Shown: positions 31,216-39,920 of the stretch, in pieces | How positions within the stretch are numbered: the stretch's first letter is position 1 | How the letters are laid out: each line of letters starts with the position of its first letter | Assembly: GCA_013822345.1 (NCBI GenBank) | Contig: PNKH01000016.1 | Location: 1 to 64,000, forward strand | Source: Isosphaera sp. | Lineage (GTDB): Bacteria; Planctomycetota; Planctomycetia; Gemmatales; Gemmataceae | DNA length: 64,000 bases | Direction of reading: 5' to 3' | Made by a program: the position numbers and the translations under genes | Notes under the pieces: generated by a model | Told to the model about the DNA's origin: nothing | What the model saw: only the letters and a program-made list of their open reading frames with translations | The model's database searches: none

Positions 31216-32850
31216 TCACCGACCCGCGGCCAGGTTCCAGACCAGGATCGGGCCGTCCCCGCAGGTGGTCGCCAGGAACCGGCCGTCCGGCGAGAACGCC
31301 AGCGACCCGACCCCGCCGCCGTGCCGGAACACGCGGTGTTCCTTCCCGTCCTCGGAGCCGAACAGGGTGACCGTGCCGTCCCCGCGGGCCACGGCGAACG
31401 TCTTCCCGTCCGGGGCGAACCCGTAGGTCGCCCCGCCCGTGTGGTCCGGCCGGAGGAACTTCGCCACCACCCGCCCGCGGGCGTCGAACAGCCCGAGGTA
31501 GGTGTCGCCGGGGACGGAGTCGAGCTCGTCCGGGTCGAACCGGTCGCCGAGCGCCCGGTCGCCGGCCGGCGAGACCGCGACCCGTTCGGTCCCGGCCGGC
31601 GGGGCGAAGTCCGGGCCGGGCTTCGCGGCCGCGGGCGGCTTCGCCCCCGCGGGGAGCGGGGTCATCGCCCCGGTCTTCACGTCCCACGTCACCGGCTCGG
31701 CCAGCTTCTCGTCGGCGGACGCCAGGGTGCCGTCCGGCAGGTACCACACGACCGCCGCCCGCACGAACGGCTCGGGCGAGGCCGGCGACTTCTTCCCGGT
31801 CGCCACGTCGAAGAGGTGGAGGGTGTGGGGCGGGTGCCGGTAGTCCGCGGCGGCGAGCGTCTTCCCGTCCGGGGACAGGGCCAACGTCCGCCCGACGTTC
31901 GCGTTCGCCACCGACTCCTTCTTCCGGGCGGCCAGGTCCCACACCTCGACGTCGAACCCGGCCTTCCGCTCGCGCACCAGGACGGCCCGCTTCCCGCCGC
32001 CGGTGACGAAGGCGTTCTCGTGCCAGAAGCCCTCCTCCTGCCAGGCCGCCTTCTCGGACCCGGCCCGGAAGACCGAGAACCCGCGGTTCCAGGCGTGGGC
32101 GGAGATGACCACCTCGGCCTTCGGCCCGACGGCCACCCCGCCGCCGGTCCACGACGGGGTGTAGTCGGAGTTGTGGGCGAACGGGTGGAGCGTCTTCCCG
32201 GTCGCCGCGTCCAGGAGTTCGGCGGTCCAGACCGCGTGCGAGGTCCAGGTGACCAGCCGGGAGCCGTCCGGGGAGACCCGCATCCAGCTCATCTCCGGGT
32301 GCTTCCGCCGCCACAGCTGCTTACCCGTATCGACCTCGTCCGCGACCGTCTCGGTGGCGTACGCGTTCCCCCAGGTGAACGAGTAGACCACCTTCCCGTC
32401 CGGCGACACGGCGGCGAACCGCCGGGTGTCGGGCGGCTGGAACCGGGCGGTCACCTTGCCGGTCGCCACGTCGATGCGGAAGACGCTGGACCCGCCGTCG
32501 TCCCACTTCCGCCGGCAGTCGACCAGCACCCCGCCGGCCGGGTCGAACCCGAGGAGGCCGGTGACGGTGCGCTCGTGGGCCGGGACGGTCAGGAGCCGCC
32601 GGCCGGTGGCCGCGTCCCAGACGGAGACGCCGGCGGACGAGGTGACCCCGAGCCGCTTGCCGTCGGCGGAGTACCAGACGCTCGGGCCGCCGTTGTGCAT
32701 CACGTCGACGTGCCCGCCGTACCGGAACGCCTGCGGCCCGAGCCGGGCGACGGCCCCGGGCGGCAGCGCGTCGCCGACCAGCGGGGCTAACGGTTGCGGG
32801 TGCTGGTCGGCGTGGAGGGCGGCGGCGAAGAGGACCACGGCCGGGATCAT
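31216..32850 (-). CDS. Secreted WD40-like beta-propeller protein
   Basis: A 544-residue protein with a short signal (MIPAVVLFAAALHA) followed by WD40/YVTN-type repeats. Repeated SxDGKxLxxxxxDxxVxxWDxAT units are visible: WYSADGKRLGV...VWDAATGRRLL, AVSPDGKVVYSF, LALSPDGKTLAAADY...LFDVATGKK, GFAPDGKTFAVA and LAFSPDGRFLATT...ILVWNLAAG. Function is unknown; such propellers serve as surface or periplasmic scaffolds. The ribosome-binding site CCCCGGAGGTG lies upstream, and TACCAT at 32879-32874 is a possible -10. Confidence 0.85.
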   Translation of the reverse strand: MIPAVVLFAAALHADQHPQPLAPLVGDALPPGAVARLGPQAFRYGGHVDVMHNGGPSVWYSADGKRLGVTSSAGVSVWDAATGRRLLTVPAHERTVTGLLGFDPAGGVLVDCRRKWDDGGSSVFRIDVATGKVTARFQPPDTRRFAAVSPDGKVVYSFTWGNAYATETVADEVDTGKQLWRRKHPEMSWMRVSPDGSRLVTWTSHAVWTAELLDAATGKTLHPFAHNSDYTPSWTGGGVAVGPKAEVVISAHAWNRGFSVFRAGSEKAAWQEEGFWHENAFVTGGGKRAVLVRERKAGFDVEVWDLAARKKESVANANVGRTLALSPDGKTLAAADYRHPPHTLHLFDVATGKKSPASPEPFVRAAVVWYLPDGTLASADEKLAEPVTWDVKTGAMTPLPAGAKPPAAAKPGPDFAPPAGTERVAVSPAGDRALGDRFDPDELDSVPGDTYLGLFDARGRVVAKFLRPDHTGGATYGFAPDGKTFAVARGDGTVTLFGSEDGKEHRVFRHGGGVGSLAFSPDGRFLATTCGDGPILVWNLAAGR

Positions 32851-32897
32851 CGGCTCACCTCCGGGGGTGAACCGATGGTAGCCCGCGGCGGGCAGAC

Positions 32898-35264
32898 TCA
32901 CAACATGCTGAACGGGTCGACGTCGACCTGGAACTCGACCCCGTGCGGCGGCCGGGCCATCGCCAGCACGTCCCGCAGCACGTCGTGCAACACCGCGGTG
33001 TCCGCCGACTGCACCTGGAAGTGGAACCGGTAGAAGTTGTTCAGCCGGAACACCGGGCACTCGGCCGGTCCGAGAACGCGCACGGCCGGCCCGCCGGCGG
33101 CCCGCCTCGTCGCCTCGTGGAACGCCCCGGCCAGGGTGTCCGCGAACTTCGACGCCGCCTCCTCCTTCTCACTCCGCACGATCAAGCGCGCCATGCGGTG
33201 GAACGGCGGGTACTGGTGCTGCTTCCGGTGCGCCAGCTCCTGCCCGGCGAACCCGACGAAGTCGTGCTTCGACGCCAGCGTCACGCACGGGTGGTCGGGG
33301 GTGAACGTCTGGATCAGCACCTGCCCGCCCTTGTCCCCGCGGCCGGCCCGCCCGGCCACCTGCGCCAGCAGCTGGAACGTCCGCTCGGCGCTGCGGAAGT
33401 CCGGCAGGTGGAGCCCGACATCCGCGTTCACCACCCCCACCAGGGTGACGTTCGGGAAGTCCAGCCCCTTCGCGATCATCTGCGTCCCGACCAGCACGTG
33501 GACCAGGCCGTCGCGGAAGGCGTCGAGCACGCGGCGGTGGCTCCCGGGCTTCGACATCGTGTCCGAGTCCATCCGGGCGCAGACGTGCCCGGGGAACTTC
33601 TCCTCGACCTCGGCGTGCAGCTTCTCGGTGCCGAGGCCCTGGTACCGCATCGACGGCTGGGAGCAGCCGGGGCACGTCTGGAACGGGGCCGTCTCGAACC
33701 CGCAGAAGTGGCAGACGAGGGCCGCCTTCGCCCGGTGGAACGTCAGGGCGAGGTCGCAGTTCGCGCACTGGGCGACGTGCCCGCACGCCTGGCAGTGGAC
33801 GTGGGTGCTGAACCCGCGGCGGTTCAGCAGGAGGATCACCTGCCCCTTCGCCTTCAGGGTGGTCCGCATCGCCGCTTCGAGCGTCGCCCCGACCGCGAAG
33901 TGCTTGCCGCTCGGCTTCGGCTCGTGCCGCAGGTCGATCACCCTCACCCCCGGCAGCGGCCGGCTCTCGACCCGGCTCGGCATGCTCAGCAGGGTGTACG
34001 CCCCGCGGGCCGCGTTCGACCAGCTCTCCAGGCTCGGCGTCGCCGACCCCATCAGGATCGGAATGCCCTCCAGCCGGGCCCGCATCACCGCCACGTCCCG
34101 GGCGTGGTATCGCGGCGTCGCCTCCTGCTTGAAGCTGCTCTCGTGCTCCTCGTCGATCACGATCAGGCCGAGCTTCCGGGTCGGGGCGAAGACCGCGCTC
34201 CGCGCCCCGACGACGACCTGGACGTGCCCGGACGCGACCCGCCGCCAGTACCCGCCGCGCTCGGCGTCGGTCAGGTGGCTGTGCAGCACCGCGACAGTCC
34301 CGCACCGGCCCTCGAACCGCGAGATCGTTTGCGGGGTGAGCGAGATTTCCGGCACCAGGACGATCGCCTCGCGGCCCTGCTTCACCGTCTCCTCGATCGC
34401 CCGCAGGTACACCTCGGTCTTGCCGCTGCCGGTGACCCCGTGGAGCAGGAACGGCCGGAATCCGCCGGTCTGCAGGGCGGCGTGGACCTGGCCCCAGACG
34501 CGGACCTGATCCGCGTTCAGCTCGATGGCGAGCGGGGGACGTGAGTCCCCTGATCCTTCCGACACATCAGGGGGCTGACGCCCCCCGCTCGCCTCGGTCT
34601 CGACCCGCTCGCTGAACTTCCGCACCAACCCCTTCTTGACCAGCCCGCCGACGACGCCGGTCGTGCACTTCGCGAGGCGGGCGAGCTGCAGGATCTCGAG
34701 CGGCCGGCCCTCCTTCTTGAGCTTGTCGAGGGCGGCCTTCTGCTGCGGGGTGACGGAGGGGAGCGGGTTCGGGAGGTGGTCCTTCGGGACCGGCTCGACG
34801 AACGCGGCGACCCGGGTGCCGGCGTTCCCGCGGACCCCGGCCGGGACGACCGCGTGCAGCACCTGGCCCCACCCGCACAGGTAGTAGTCGGCCATCCACC
34901 GGGTGAGCGCCATCACGTGCCCGTCGACGAGCGCGTCGTCGTCGAGGACGCGGGCCAGCGGCTTCACCTCGAAGGCGGCGGACGGCGGCTCGTCGGTGAC
35001 GCGGACGCAGAACCCGGGGGTGGTCTTGTCGCCCTTGCCGAACGGCGCCTCGACTCGCTTCCCGACGCCGACCTTGCCGGCGAGGTCGGCGGGGACGGCG
35101 TAGGTGTACTCGGTGTCGAGGGGGCGGTCGAAGACGACGCTGGCGTACAGCCCGGACAGCGGACCCGGGGGCGGTGGGGGTTCCGGCTCGCGGCGCCGGC
35201 CGGTCGGGAACAGGGTGGTGCGGGCCGTCATGGCCGAGCGCTCCGCGGGCGTGGTAGTGGTCAT
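32898..35264 (-). CDS. priA: Primosomal helicase PriA with an in-frame repeat insert
   Basis: A 788-residue PriA, the 3'-5' helicase that restarts stalled replication forks. The 3'-binding domain (about 36-140) is followed by a winged helix (to about 222), Walker A GVTGSGKTE (276-284), DEEH (371-374) and eight zinc-binding Cys (491, 494, 500, 503, 518, 521, 531, 534). Residues 225-246 (ASGGRQPPDVS...PPLA) have no counterpart in PriA and are translated from the palindrome at 34527-34593, placed in the linker before the helicase. The frame is kept, so the protein is probably functional. The start is six bases after TAGACT. Confidence 0.94.
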   Translation of the reverse strand: MTTTTPAERSAMTARTTLFPTGRRREPEPPPPPGPLSGLYASVVFDRPLDTEYTYAVPADLAGKVGVGKRVEAPFGKGDKTTPGFCVRVTDEPPSAAFEVKPLARVLDDDALVDGHVMALTRWMADYYLCGWGQVLHAVVPAGVRGNAGTRVAAFVEPVPKDHLPNPLPSVTPQQKAALDKLKKEGRPLEILQLARLAKCTTGVVGGLVKKGLVRKFSERVETEASGGRQPPDVSEGSGDSRPPLAIELNADQVRVWGQVHAALQTGGFRPFLLHGVTGSGKTEVYLRAIEETVKQGREAIVLVPEISLTPQTISRFEGRCGTVAVLHSHLTDAERGGYWRRVASGHVQVVVGARSAVFAPTRKLGLIVIDEEHESSFKQEATPRYHARDVAVMRARLEGIPILMGSATPSLESWSNAARGAYTLLSMPSRVESRPLPGVRVIDLRHEPKPSGKHFAVGATLEAAMRTTLKAKGQVILLLNRRGFSTHVHCQACGHVAQCANCDLALTFHRAKAALVCHFCGFETAPFQTCPGCSQPSMRYQGLGTEKLHAEVEEKFPGHVCARMDSDTMSKPGSHRRVLDAFRDGLVHVLVGTQMIAKGLDFPNVTLVGVVNADVGLHLPDFRSAERTFQLLAQVAGRAGRGDKGGQVLIQTFTPDHPCVTLASKHDFVGFAGQELAHRKQHQYPPFHRMARLIVRSEKEEAASKFADTLAGAFHEATRRAAGGPAVRVLGPAECPVFRLNNFYRFHFQVQSADTAVLHDVLRDVLAMARPPHGVEFQVDVDPFSML
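34527..34593. repeat. Inverted repeat inside priA
   Basis: Left GGCGAGCGGGGGACGTGAGT continues CCCCTGA; right TCAGGGGGCTGACGCCCCCC continues GCTCGCC. The arms are about 27 bases with a few mismatches and a loop of about 12. On the minus strand it encodes an in-frame, Pro/Ser/Gly-rich segment of PriA. Confidence 0.92.
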
Positions 35265-35270
35265 GCGCCC

Positions 35271-35299
35271 AGTCTAGCACCGGCCGCGCGGCCGCCCAA
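35271..35299 (-). promoter_or_regulatory. Promoter for leaderless priA
   Basis: TTGGGC (35299-35294), a 17-base spacer, and TAGACT (35276-35271), then six bases to the ATG at 35264. The spacing of both parts fits a sigma70-type promoter with start at the initiation codon. Confidence 0.5.
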
Positions 35300-35343
35300 G
35301 GGCGGTTGCCCAACCCCTGTCATCGGCAAACCCGGTGGCATTA

Positions 35344-35457
35344 CTGGACCGCGGCCGTCCCGGCCGCTCCCGCTCCGGAGTTCGGGCGCGTCGCCGATCC
35401 GGCCGGCAGGATACGCCCTCGACCCGCGAAGCGGCGGCCGGGACGGCCGCGGTCCAG
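35344..35457. repeat. Inverted repeat (CTGGACCGCGGCCG family) upstream of priA
   Basis: Outer arms CTGGACCGCGGCCGTCCCGG and its complement, about 26 bases each. The loop is unusually long (about 65 bases) and contains GATCCGGCCGGCAGGATA. It lies just 3' of the beta-helix gene stop on the minus strand. Confidence 0.92.
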
Positions 35458-35466
35458 GCAAACCCC

Positions 35467-36972
35467 CTACTTCTTCTCCGGGATCCCCGTCAGCGGCCGC
35501 TCCTCGCCGAACTCGTACGCCCCCAGCGCCGGCCCCTTCCCCTTGAACGGGAACCCCACGTCCACCCCGCGGCCGACCACGAAGCTGTCCGCGGCCGCCG
35601 GGACGTAGAACGGCCACGGCCGATCGCCCTTCAGCCGGAACCCCGGGTCGTCGCCGACGAAGTTGCCGTCCGGAACGCCCTTCAGGTTCACGCACAGGTT
35701 CGCCGCGAACGCCACCTCCGCCGCCGCCCGCGGCGACACCAGGTTCCGCGGTTGCTCCTTCGCCGCCACGAACACGTTGTTCTTCACCACCCACCCCTTG
35801 ACCGGCTGCTTCGCGTCGTGGAACGCGTCGATGAACGCCGCCGCCCGGTCCTTCGCGTCCGCCGCGTACACCGTGTTGTTCAGCACCGACACGTTCTCCG
35901 CCGACCCCCGGTTCTTCCACACGAACGCCCGGTCCAGGTTCTCCACCACGTTGTGGTGGATCCACACCGGCCCCCGGTTCTCCCCGCCGTGCTGGCTGTA
36001 CACCCGCCCGCCGGTCTTCTCGATCCGCACGTAGTTCCGCCCGAACCGGAGGTGGTTCCGCGGCCCCTCCACGGTGTAGCTGTCGGTCAGGAGGTTGTCG
36101 TGGATCCAGACGCTGTACGCGAACCCCCGGGTGTTCGGGTCCGCCCCCTGCCCGGACTTCGGGACCGAGATGCAGCGGTTCATGTGGTTGTGGTCGATCT
36201 CCAGCCCGAACTCGTTCTCGTGGGCCGACTCGAACGAGAACTCGCCCTGCTGCTCGAAGTAGCAGTGGTGGATCCGCACGCCCTCGTGCCCGCCGCCCTT
36301 GTACCCGTACTCCGTCCCGACCGTGTTCACGACCCGGCAGCGGGCGATCTCCGACGACTTCAGCCACCGGGTGCGGATCGCCCCGCTGTGGTGCTTGTCC
36401 TTGTCGGTGCTGCCGTTCTCGATCACGCACCCGTCGACCGTCACCTTCTGCGAGTGCTCCAGGAACAGGGCCGCCCAGCGGAACTCGCGCAGCCCGAGGT
36501 TCTTCAGGGTGAGGGCGTCGCAGTTGACGGCGTGGACCGCCCCGCTGACGCGGTGCTTCGGGTCCGACTCCATCGCCAGGTCGCGGACGGCGACGCCCTT
36601 CCCCTTGGCCACGCCGATCAGGAACTCGTCGGTCGGCTTCGGGTTGGCGGTCACGTCGCCGAGCTTCCAGTCGGTCGACGCGACGACGCGGGTGGCCTTG
36701 TCGCCGGTGCTGCCGCGGCCGGCGATCGTGACGCCGTTCTTCGGCTTGGCGGTGCGGGCGGCGGGGAAGGTGCCGCTCTCGAGTTGGATGGTGTGCTCGC
36801 CGGCCGGGACGCGGTCGCAGGCGTAGGCCAGGGACCGCCACGCCGTCGCGGCGGTCTTCCCGTCCCGGTCATCGGCGTCGACGCCGGCGGGGCTGACGGT
36901 GAACGTGTCGGCCCGGGCGGCCGGGGCGAGGAGGGCGAGGGCGAGGGCGAGGAGCGCGGACCGGGTCGGCAT
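35467..36972 (-). CDS. Secreted right-handed beta-helix (pectate lyase-like) protein
   Basis: A 501-residue exported protein. A signal peptide (about 1-21, LLALALALLAPAARA) precedes a right-handed parallel beta-helix: repeated short strands such as VTIAGRG, LTLKNLGLREF, VTVDGCVIENG, VRIHHCYFEQQ, LEIDHNHMNRC, VWIHHNVVENL and VSVLNNTVYAA, each with the N/H ladder of this fold. Members bind or cleave polysaccharides; no catalytic site is assigned. The 5' part overlaps the phosphoesterase frame upstream by 104 bases. Confidence 0.85.
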   Translation of the reverse strand: MPTRSALLALALALLAPAARADTFTVSPAGVDADDRDGKTAATAWRSLAYACDRVPAGEHTIQLESGTFPAARTAKPKNGVTIAGRGSTGDKATRVVASTDWKLGDVTANPKPTDEFLIGVAKGKGVAVRDLAMESDPKHRVSGAVHAVNCDALTLKNLGLREFRWAALFLEHSQKVTVDGCVIENGSTDKDKHHSGAIRTRWLKSSEIARCRVVNTVGTEYGYKGGGHEGVRIHHCYFEQQGEFSFESAHENEFGLEIDHNHMNRCISVPKSGQGADPNTRGFAYSVWIHDNLLTDSYTVEGPRNHLRFGRNYVRIEKTGGRVYSQHGGENRGPVWIHHNVVENLDRAFVWKNRGSAENVSVLNNTVYAADAKDRAAAFIDAFHDAKQPVKGWVVKNNVFVAAKEQPRNLVSPRAAAEVAFAANLCVNLKGVPDGNFVGDDPGFRLKGDRPWPFYVPAAADSFVVGRGVDVGFPFKGKGPALGAYEFGEERPLTGIPEKK

Positions 36973-37900
36973 GGGGCACCTGGTGGGACGTCGGGGCTGA
37001 CCCTGCCATTCGACCAAAGTCCGCCCGGCGTGCCAACCCGTTTCGCACCCACTCCCAGTTGTGCCGGGTGAACCCTGCCACGTCGTCGTCCGGGACGAAG
37101 TCGAACGCCCACCCGTCGGCGGTTTGCTCCAACACGCCGACGCTACCGGTCTCGGGGTGGCCGCCGCGCGTCCGCAGCTCGAACCCGGCCAGGTGGTACA
37201 CCTGCGGCCCGCCGGGTTCGCCGTCCACCCACGACCCGTCCCCGGCGTAATGCCCGAAGAACGCGAACCGCGGCCGGGCCACCCCGATCAGGGTCCGCAG
37301 CGCCGCGCTCCCGTACCCGACCCGCTTCGCGTCCGCCGGGGCGTCGTGCGACAGGAGCACGTCGAACTCCTCCCACGCCAGCCGGTCGACCGCCCGTTCG
37401 TCGACGTACCCGCGCCGCGGCAGGTTCCGCCGGGCGTTCGCCCCGTCCCCGTCCACGCCCCACACCGCCCCCACCCGCAGCCCGCCGGCGAGGTTCACGA
37501 CGCGCCCGTCCTTGATCCCGCACACCCGGCCGTAGGCGTCGACCGGGAAGTCCGGTTCCGTGCCGCCGCGGGCGAGGCGCTCCAACTCGCCGAAGTCCTC
37601 GTGGTTGCCGGCGGTGAACCACAGCCCCGGCGGGGCGTGCGGGTCGTCGAAGGCGGCGTCGGCGAGCGGGTTGCGGGAGACGATGTCGAGGGTGCCGAGT
37701 TCGAGGGGGTCGTCCTTGGCGTGGCGGACGGTGGCCTTGTCGAGGCGCCCGGGGTCGGGGAAGTAGCCGAGGTCGCCGACTTGCAACAATCCGGCGAGTG
37801 GGCGGCCGGTGCGGCGGGACCAGTACGACCCGAACCGGAACGCCGGGAGCACCCGGCCGTGCAGGTCGCCGAAGACGAGAAAGGTGGCGGGCGTGTCCAT
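36869..37900 (-). CDS. Calcineurin-like metallophosphoesterase, 3' end overlapping next gene
   Basis: A 343-residue frame with the motif set of calcineurin-like phosphoesterases: FGDLHG (11-16), VGDLGYF (41-47), AGNHED (96-101), LLSHDAPAD and FGHYAGD. The conserved part ends near WEWVRNGLA (about 284-292); the following ~50 residues are Arg/Pro-rich and overlap the signal-peptide region of the beta-helix gene in another frame. Either a natural overlap or a lost stop (frameshift near 37020) explains this. The substrate is unknown. Confidence 0.82.
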   Translation of the reverse strand: MDTPATFLVFGDLHGRVLPAFRFGSYWSRRTGRPLAGLLQVGDLGYFPDPGRLDKATVRHAKDDPLELGTLDIVSRNPLADAAFDDPHAPPGLWFTAGNHEDFGELERLARGGTEPDFPVDAYGRVCGIKDGRVVNLAGGLRVGAVWGVDGDGANARRNLPRRGYVDERAVDRLAWEEFDVLLSHDAPADAKRVGYGSAALRTLIGVARPRFAFFGHYAGDGSWVDGEPGGPQVYHLAGFELRTRGGHPETGSVGVLEQTADGWAFDFVPDDDVAGFTRHNWEWVRNGLARRADFGRMAGSAPTSHQVPHADPVRAPRPRPRPPRPGRPGRHVHRQPRRRRRR

Positions 37901-37937
37901 GCCCGGACGGACAACCGCCGCGGCCTGGCGGTTCGGG

Positions 37938-38104
37938 CTTGGTCTTCACTTCCCCCCGGTGGGGGAGGTCGCCGCGCCAGCGGCGGGTGGGGTGGAAGAG
38001 CGACCCCGGAGTTCCCCGCAGCCTTCTGCGCCGTGTGGCTTCCCCCCCCACCCGCCGGCGAAGCGCCGGCGACCTCCTCCACCAGGGGGGAGGTGCAGAC
38101 CAAG
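37938..38104. repeat. Long inverted repeat (CTTCCCCCC family)
   Basis: Left CTTGGTCTTCACTTCCCCCC, GGTGGGGGAGGTCGCCG; right CGACCTCCTCCACCAGGGGG, GAGGTGCAGACCAAG. The arms are about 36 bases with some mismatches. Inner GCCGGCGAAGCGCCGGC (38053-38069) is a separate hairpin. It fills most of the 213-bp gap between the NYN gene and the phosphoesterase. Confidence 0.88.
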
Positions 38105-38113
38105 ACCCCACCG

Positions 38114-38623
38114 TCACAGCTTCCGGCGCCGCGGCGGGGTGCTGAACGCGGCGAGCCACGCGGCCATCTCCTCGGGCGTCGTCGGCGGCTCCGGCTTCTC
38201 CGCCTCCGGCGGCACGGCCACCGGCGGCCGCTCGGCCGGGGCGATGCACCAGTCCACGAACTCCTCGCACCCGCGCACCGCACCCCCCCGCCGCCGGCCG
38301 GCGGCCCGCACCCGACCGTCGTTCGACACCACCGTCACCAGCGCCGGCCGGGGTTCGGCCGCCAGCAACTCCTCGATCTCGTCGTCGGCGGTGCGACGGG
38401 CCGCGAACCGCACCCGCACCCCGCGGTGCTCCGTCTCGGGTGAGGCGAACGGCGACCCCTGGGCGTCGAACACCACCCGCACCACCGCGCCACGCCCGCT
38501 CGCCGCCTCGGCGAGCCAGTCGAGGAACCGGGTGCGGGCGCGGTCCAGCCCGCCGGGCGGCAGCGCCCGGGACGCCAGCCCGACCGCGAACATCAGGTTG
38601 TACCCGTCGATCAGGAAGATCAC
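38114..38623 (-). CDS. NYN-domain (YacP/Rae1-like) ribonuclease
   Basis: A 169-residue PIN-like NYN domain protein. It starts VIFLIDGYNLMFA with the first catalytic Asp, has VVRVVFDAQGSPF mid-protein, then RTADDEIEELLA and LVTVVSNDGRVR, which supply the acidic metal-binding residues. Rae1/YacP relatives cleave mRNA at the ribosome. The C-terminal ~40 residues are Pro/Glu-rich. GTG at 38623 is chosen so that the protein starts at the domain; a TTG at 38665 is also open but lies close to the hairpin at 38671. Confidence 0.82.
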   Translation of the reverse strand: MIFLIDGYNLMFAVGLASRALPPGGLDRARTRFLDWLAEAASGRGAVVRVVFDAQGSPFASPETEHRGVRVRFAARRTADDEIEELLAAEPRPALVTVVSNDGRVRAAGRRRGGAVRGCEEFVDWCIAPAERPPVAVPPEAEKPEPPTTPEEMAAWLAAFSTPPRRRKL

Positions 38624-38670
38624 GGCCGCACCGCGGGTGGGTGTCCGACCGTACCAGTTTACCAAGCCGA

Positions 38671-38696
38671 AAGCCCGGCCGTCGCCGGCCGGGCTT
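38671..38696 (-). terminator. Hairpin after yacG
   Basis: AAGCCCGGCC and GGCCGGGCTT form a 10-bp stem with a 6-base loop, 3' of yacG on the minus strand. A short TCGGCTTGG follows, without a strong U-tract. Confidence 0.5.
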
Positions 38697-38744
38697 CACG
38701 GGTATCGAGAATCGGCCGGAGGAACGGCCGGGTGACGGGCCTGG

Positions 38745-38930
38745 TCAGTCCCCGTCGGCGGGGGACGAGCGGTCGTTCGGCGGGGTCGGGTCCGGCACCC
38801 GGTAGTCCTCCCCGAGCCACCGGCCGAGGTCGATCACCCGGCATCGGCGGGAGCAGAACGGGTAGTCCGGGTAGTCTTGCCAGTTCCCCGGCATCGCCGC
38901 GTCACAGATCGGACACCGCGACTTACTCAT
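38745..38930 (-). CDS. yacG: DNA gyrase inhibitor YacG (zinc protein)
   Basis: A 61-residue YacG-type protein. The zinc ligands are C6, C9, C26 and C30 in RCPICDA and FCSRRCRVIDLGRWL, and the WLGEDYRVP segment follows as in the family. E. coli YacG binds GyrB and inhibits gyrase. The length is right for the family. It follows the FmdB-type gene on the minus strand with a 49-base gap. Confidence 0.9.
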   Translation of the reverse strand: MSKSRCPICDAAMPGNWQDYPDYPFCSRRCRVIDLGRWLGEDYRVPDPTPPNDRSSPADGD

Positions 38931-38979
38931 CGGTTCGGCACACCCCCGACTTCGCGTTTTCTCCCGACAACCCGCCCCG

Positions 38980-39318
38980 TCACTTCGCCTTCTTCCCCCC
39001 GCCCTTCCCGTCCGGCTTCGCTGCCGGCTTGGGGGAACTCTCCACGGCGGGGGTCGCGTCCGCCTTCGCCTCGGGCTTCGCGTCCGGCTTGGCGTCGGCC
39101 TTCGGGGCGTCGCCGGACTCCGGCTTCTCCCCGGCCCGGCGGTAGTCCGTCTCGTAGAACCCGCCGCCCTTGAAGATCACCGCCCCGCCCCCGCCGAACC
39201 GCCGGCCGAGCTTGTTCTTCTTGCACGCCGGGCACCTCGTCAGCGGAGGGTCGGAGAACGACTGCAGCTCGTCGAACCGGTGGCCGCAGGCGGAACACTC
39301 GTAGTCGTAGGTGGGCAT
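38980..39318 (-). CDS. FmdB-family zinc-ribbon protein
   Basis: A 112-residue protein. The N-terminal zinc ribbon [18 protein letters not shown]...RCPACKK (ligands C8, C11, C29, C32) followed by [22 protein letters not shown] is the FmdB regulatory protein signature. The C-terminus (about 65-112) is a low-complexity Lys/Ala/Pro/Asp tail with [11 protein letters not shown]-type repeats. The family's role is unclear. It is the last gene after grpE in the chaperone run. Confidence 0.9.
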   Translation of the reverse strand: MPTYDYECSACGHRFDELQSFSDPPLTRCPACKKNKLGRRFGGGGAVIFKGGGFYETDYRRAGEKPESGDAPKADAKPDAKPEAKADATPAVESSPKPAAKPDGKGGGKKAK

Positions 39319-39342
39319 GGGGGTCGGTCGGGGGTGGGTTGT

Positions 39343-39395
39343 GGGGCCGGCTGTGCCGGCCGGGGTGGCGGGCGACGGCCGGCACGGCCGGCCCT
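39343..39395. repeat. Inverted repeat 3' of grpE
   Basis: GGGGCCGGCTGTGCCGGCCG and CGGCCGGCACGGCCGGCCCT pair with two mismatches around a 13-base loop. It ends at the grpE stop codon and separates grpE from the fmdB-type gene. Confidence 0.88.
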
Positions 39396-39888
39396 ACCCG
39401 GCGGCCACGGTCACGGAGGCGGGGCGGAGGACGCGGTCGTGGAGGAGGAACCCGTTCTGCAGCACCCGCACGACCTGGCCGGGGGCGACCTCGCCGGCCG
39501 GCTCCTGCGACACCGCCTCGTGCAGGCTCGTGTCGAACGTGGTGCCGGGGCCGACCTCGATCCGGGTGACCCCGTGCCGGCGCAGCACCGCGAGCAGTTG
39601 GTCGGCGGTCGCCGCCACCCCGGTCGCCAGCGGGCCGGCGTCGCCCGCGGCCTTCGCCGCCCCGAGCGCCCGGTCGAGGTTGTCCAGGGCCGACAGCAGG
39701 TCGCGGGCCAGCGGCTCGGCGGCGTACTTCCGCGCCACCTCCGCGTCCCGGGCGGCCCGCTTCCGGGCGTTCTCGTAGTCCGCCACCACCAGCTTGTAGT
39801 TCGCCAGCTGCTGCTCGGCGGCGTCGAGCCGGGCCTGGAGCGGGTCCGGGCCGAGGGCGTCGTCGGGGGGCGGGGTGTCGTCGGCCAT
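39394..39888 (-). CDS. grpE: Nucleotide exchange factor GrpE
   Basis: A 164-residue GrpE, nucleotide exchange factor for DnaK. The N-terminal acidic region is followed by a long helix (about 15-60) with the YKLVVADYENARKRAARD segment, then the beta-domain signature GVTRIEVGPGTTFDTSLHEAV (106-126) and VVRVLQNGFLLHDRVLRPA (139-157). No dnaK is in the window; DnaJ is immediately upstream. The gap to dnaJ is 32 bases and, unlike the other junctions, has no inverted repeat. Confidence 0.94.
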   Translation of the reverse strand: MADDTPPPDDALGPDPLQARLDAAEQQLANYKLVVADYENARKRAARDAEVARKYAAEPLARDLLSALDNLDRALGAAKAAGDAGPLATGVAATADQLLAVLRRHGVTRIEVGPGTTFDTSLHEAVSQEPAGEVAPGQVVRVLQNGFLLHDRVLRPASVTVAAG

Positions 39889-39920
39889 CGCGGGTGGGTC
39901 CGTGGGTCTCGTGCGCCTCG

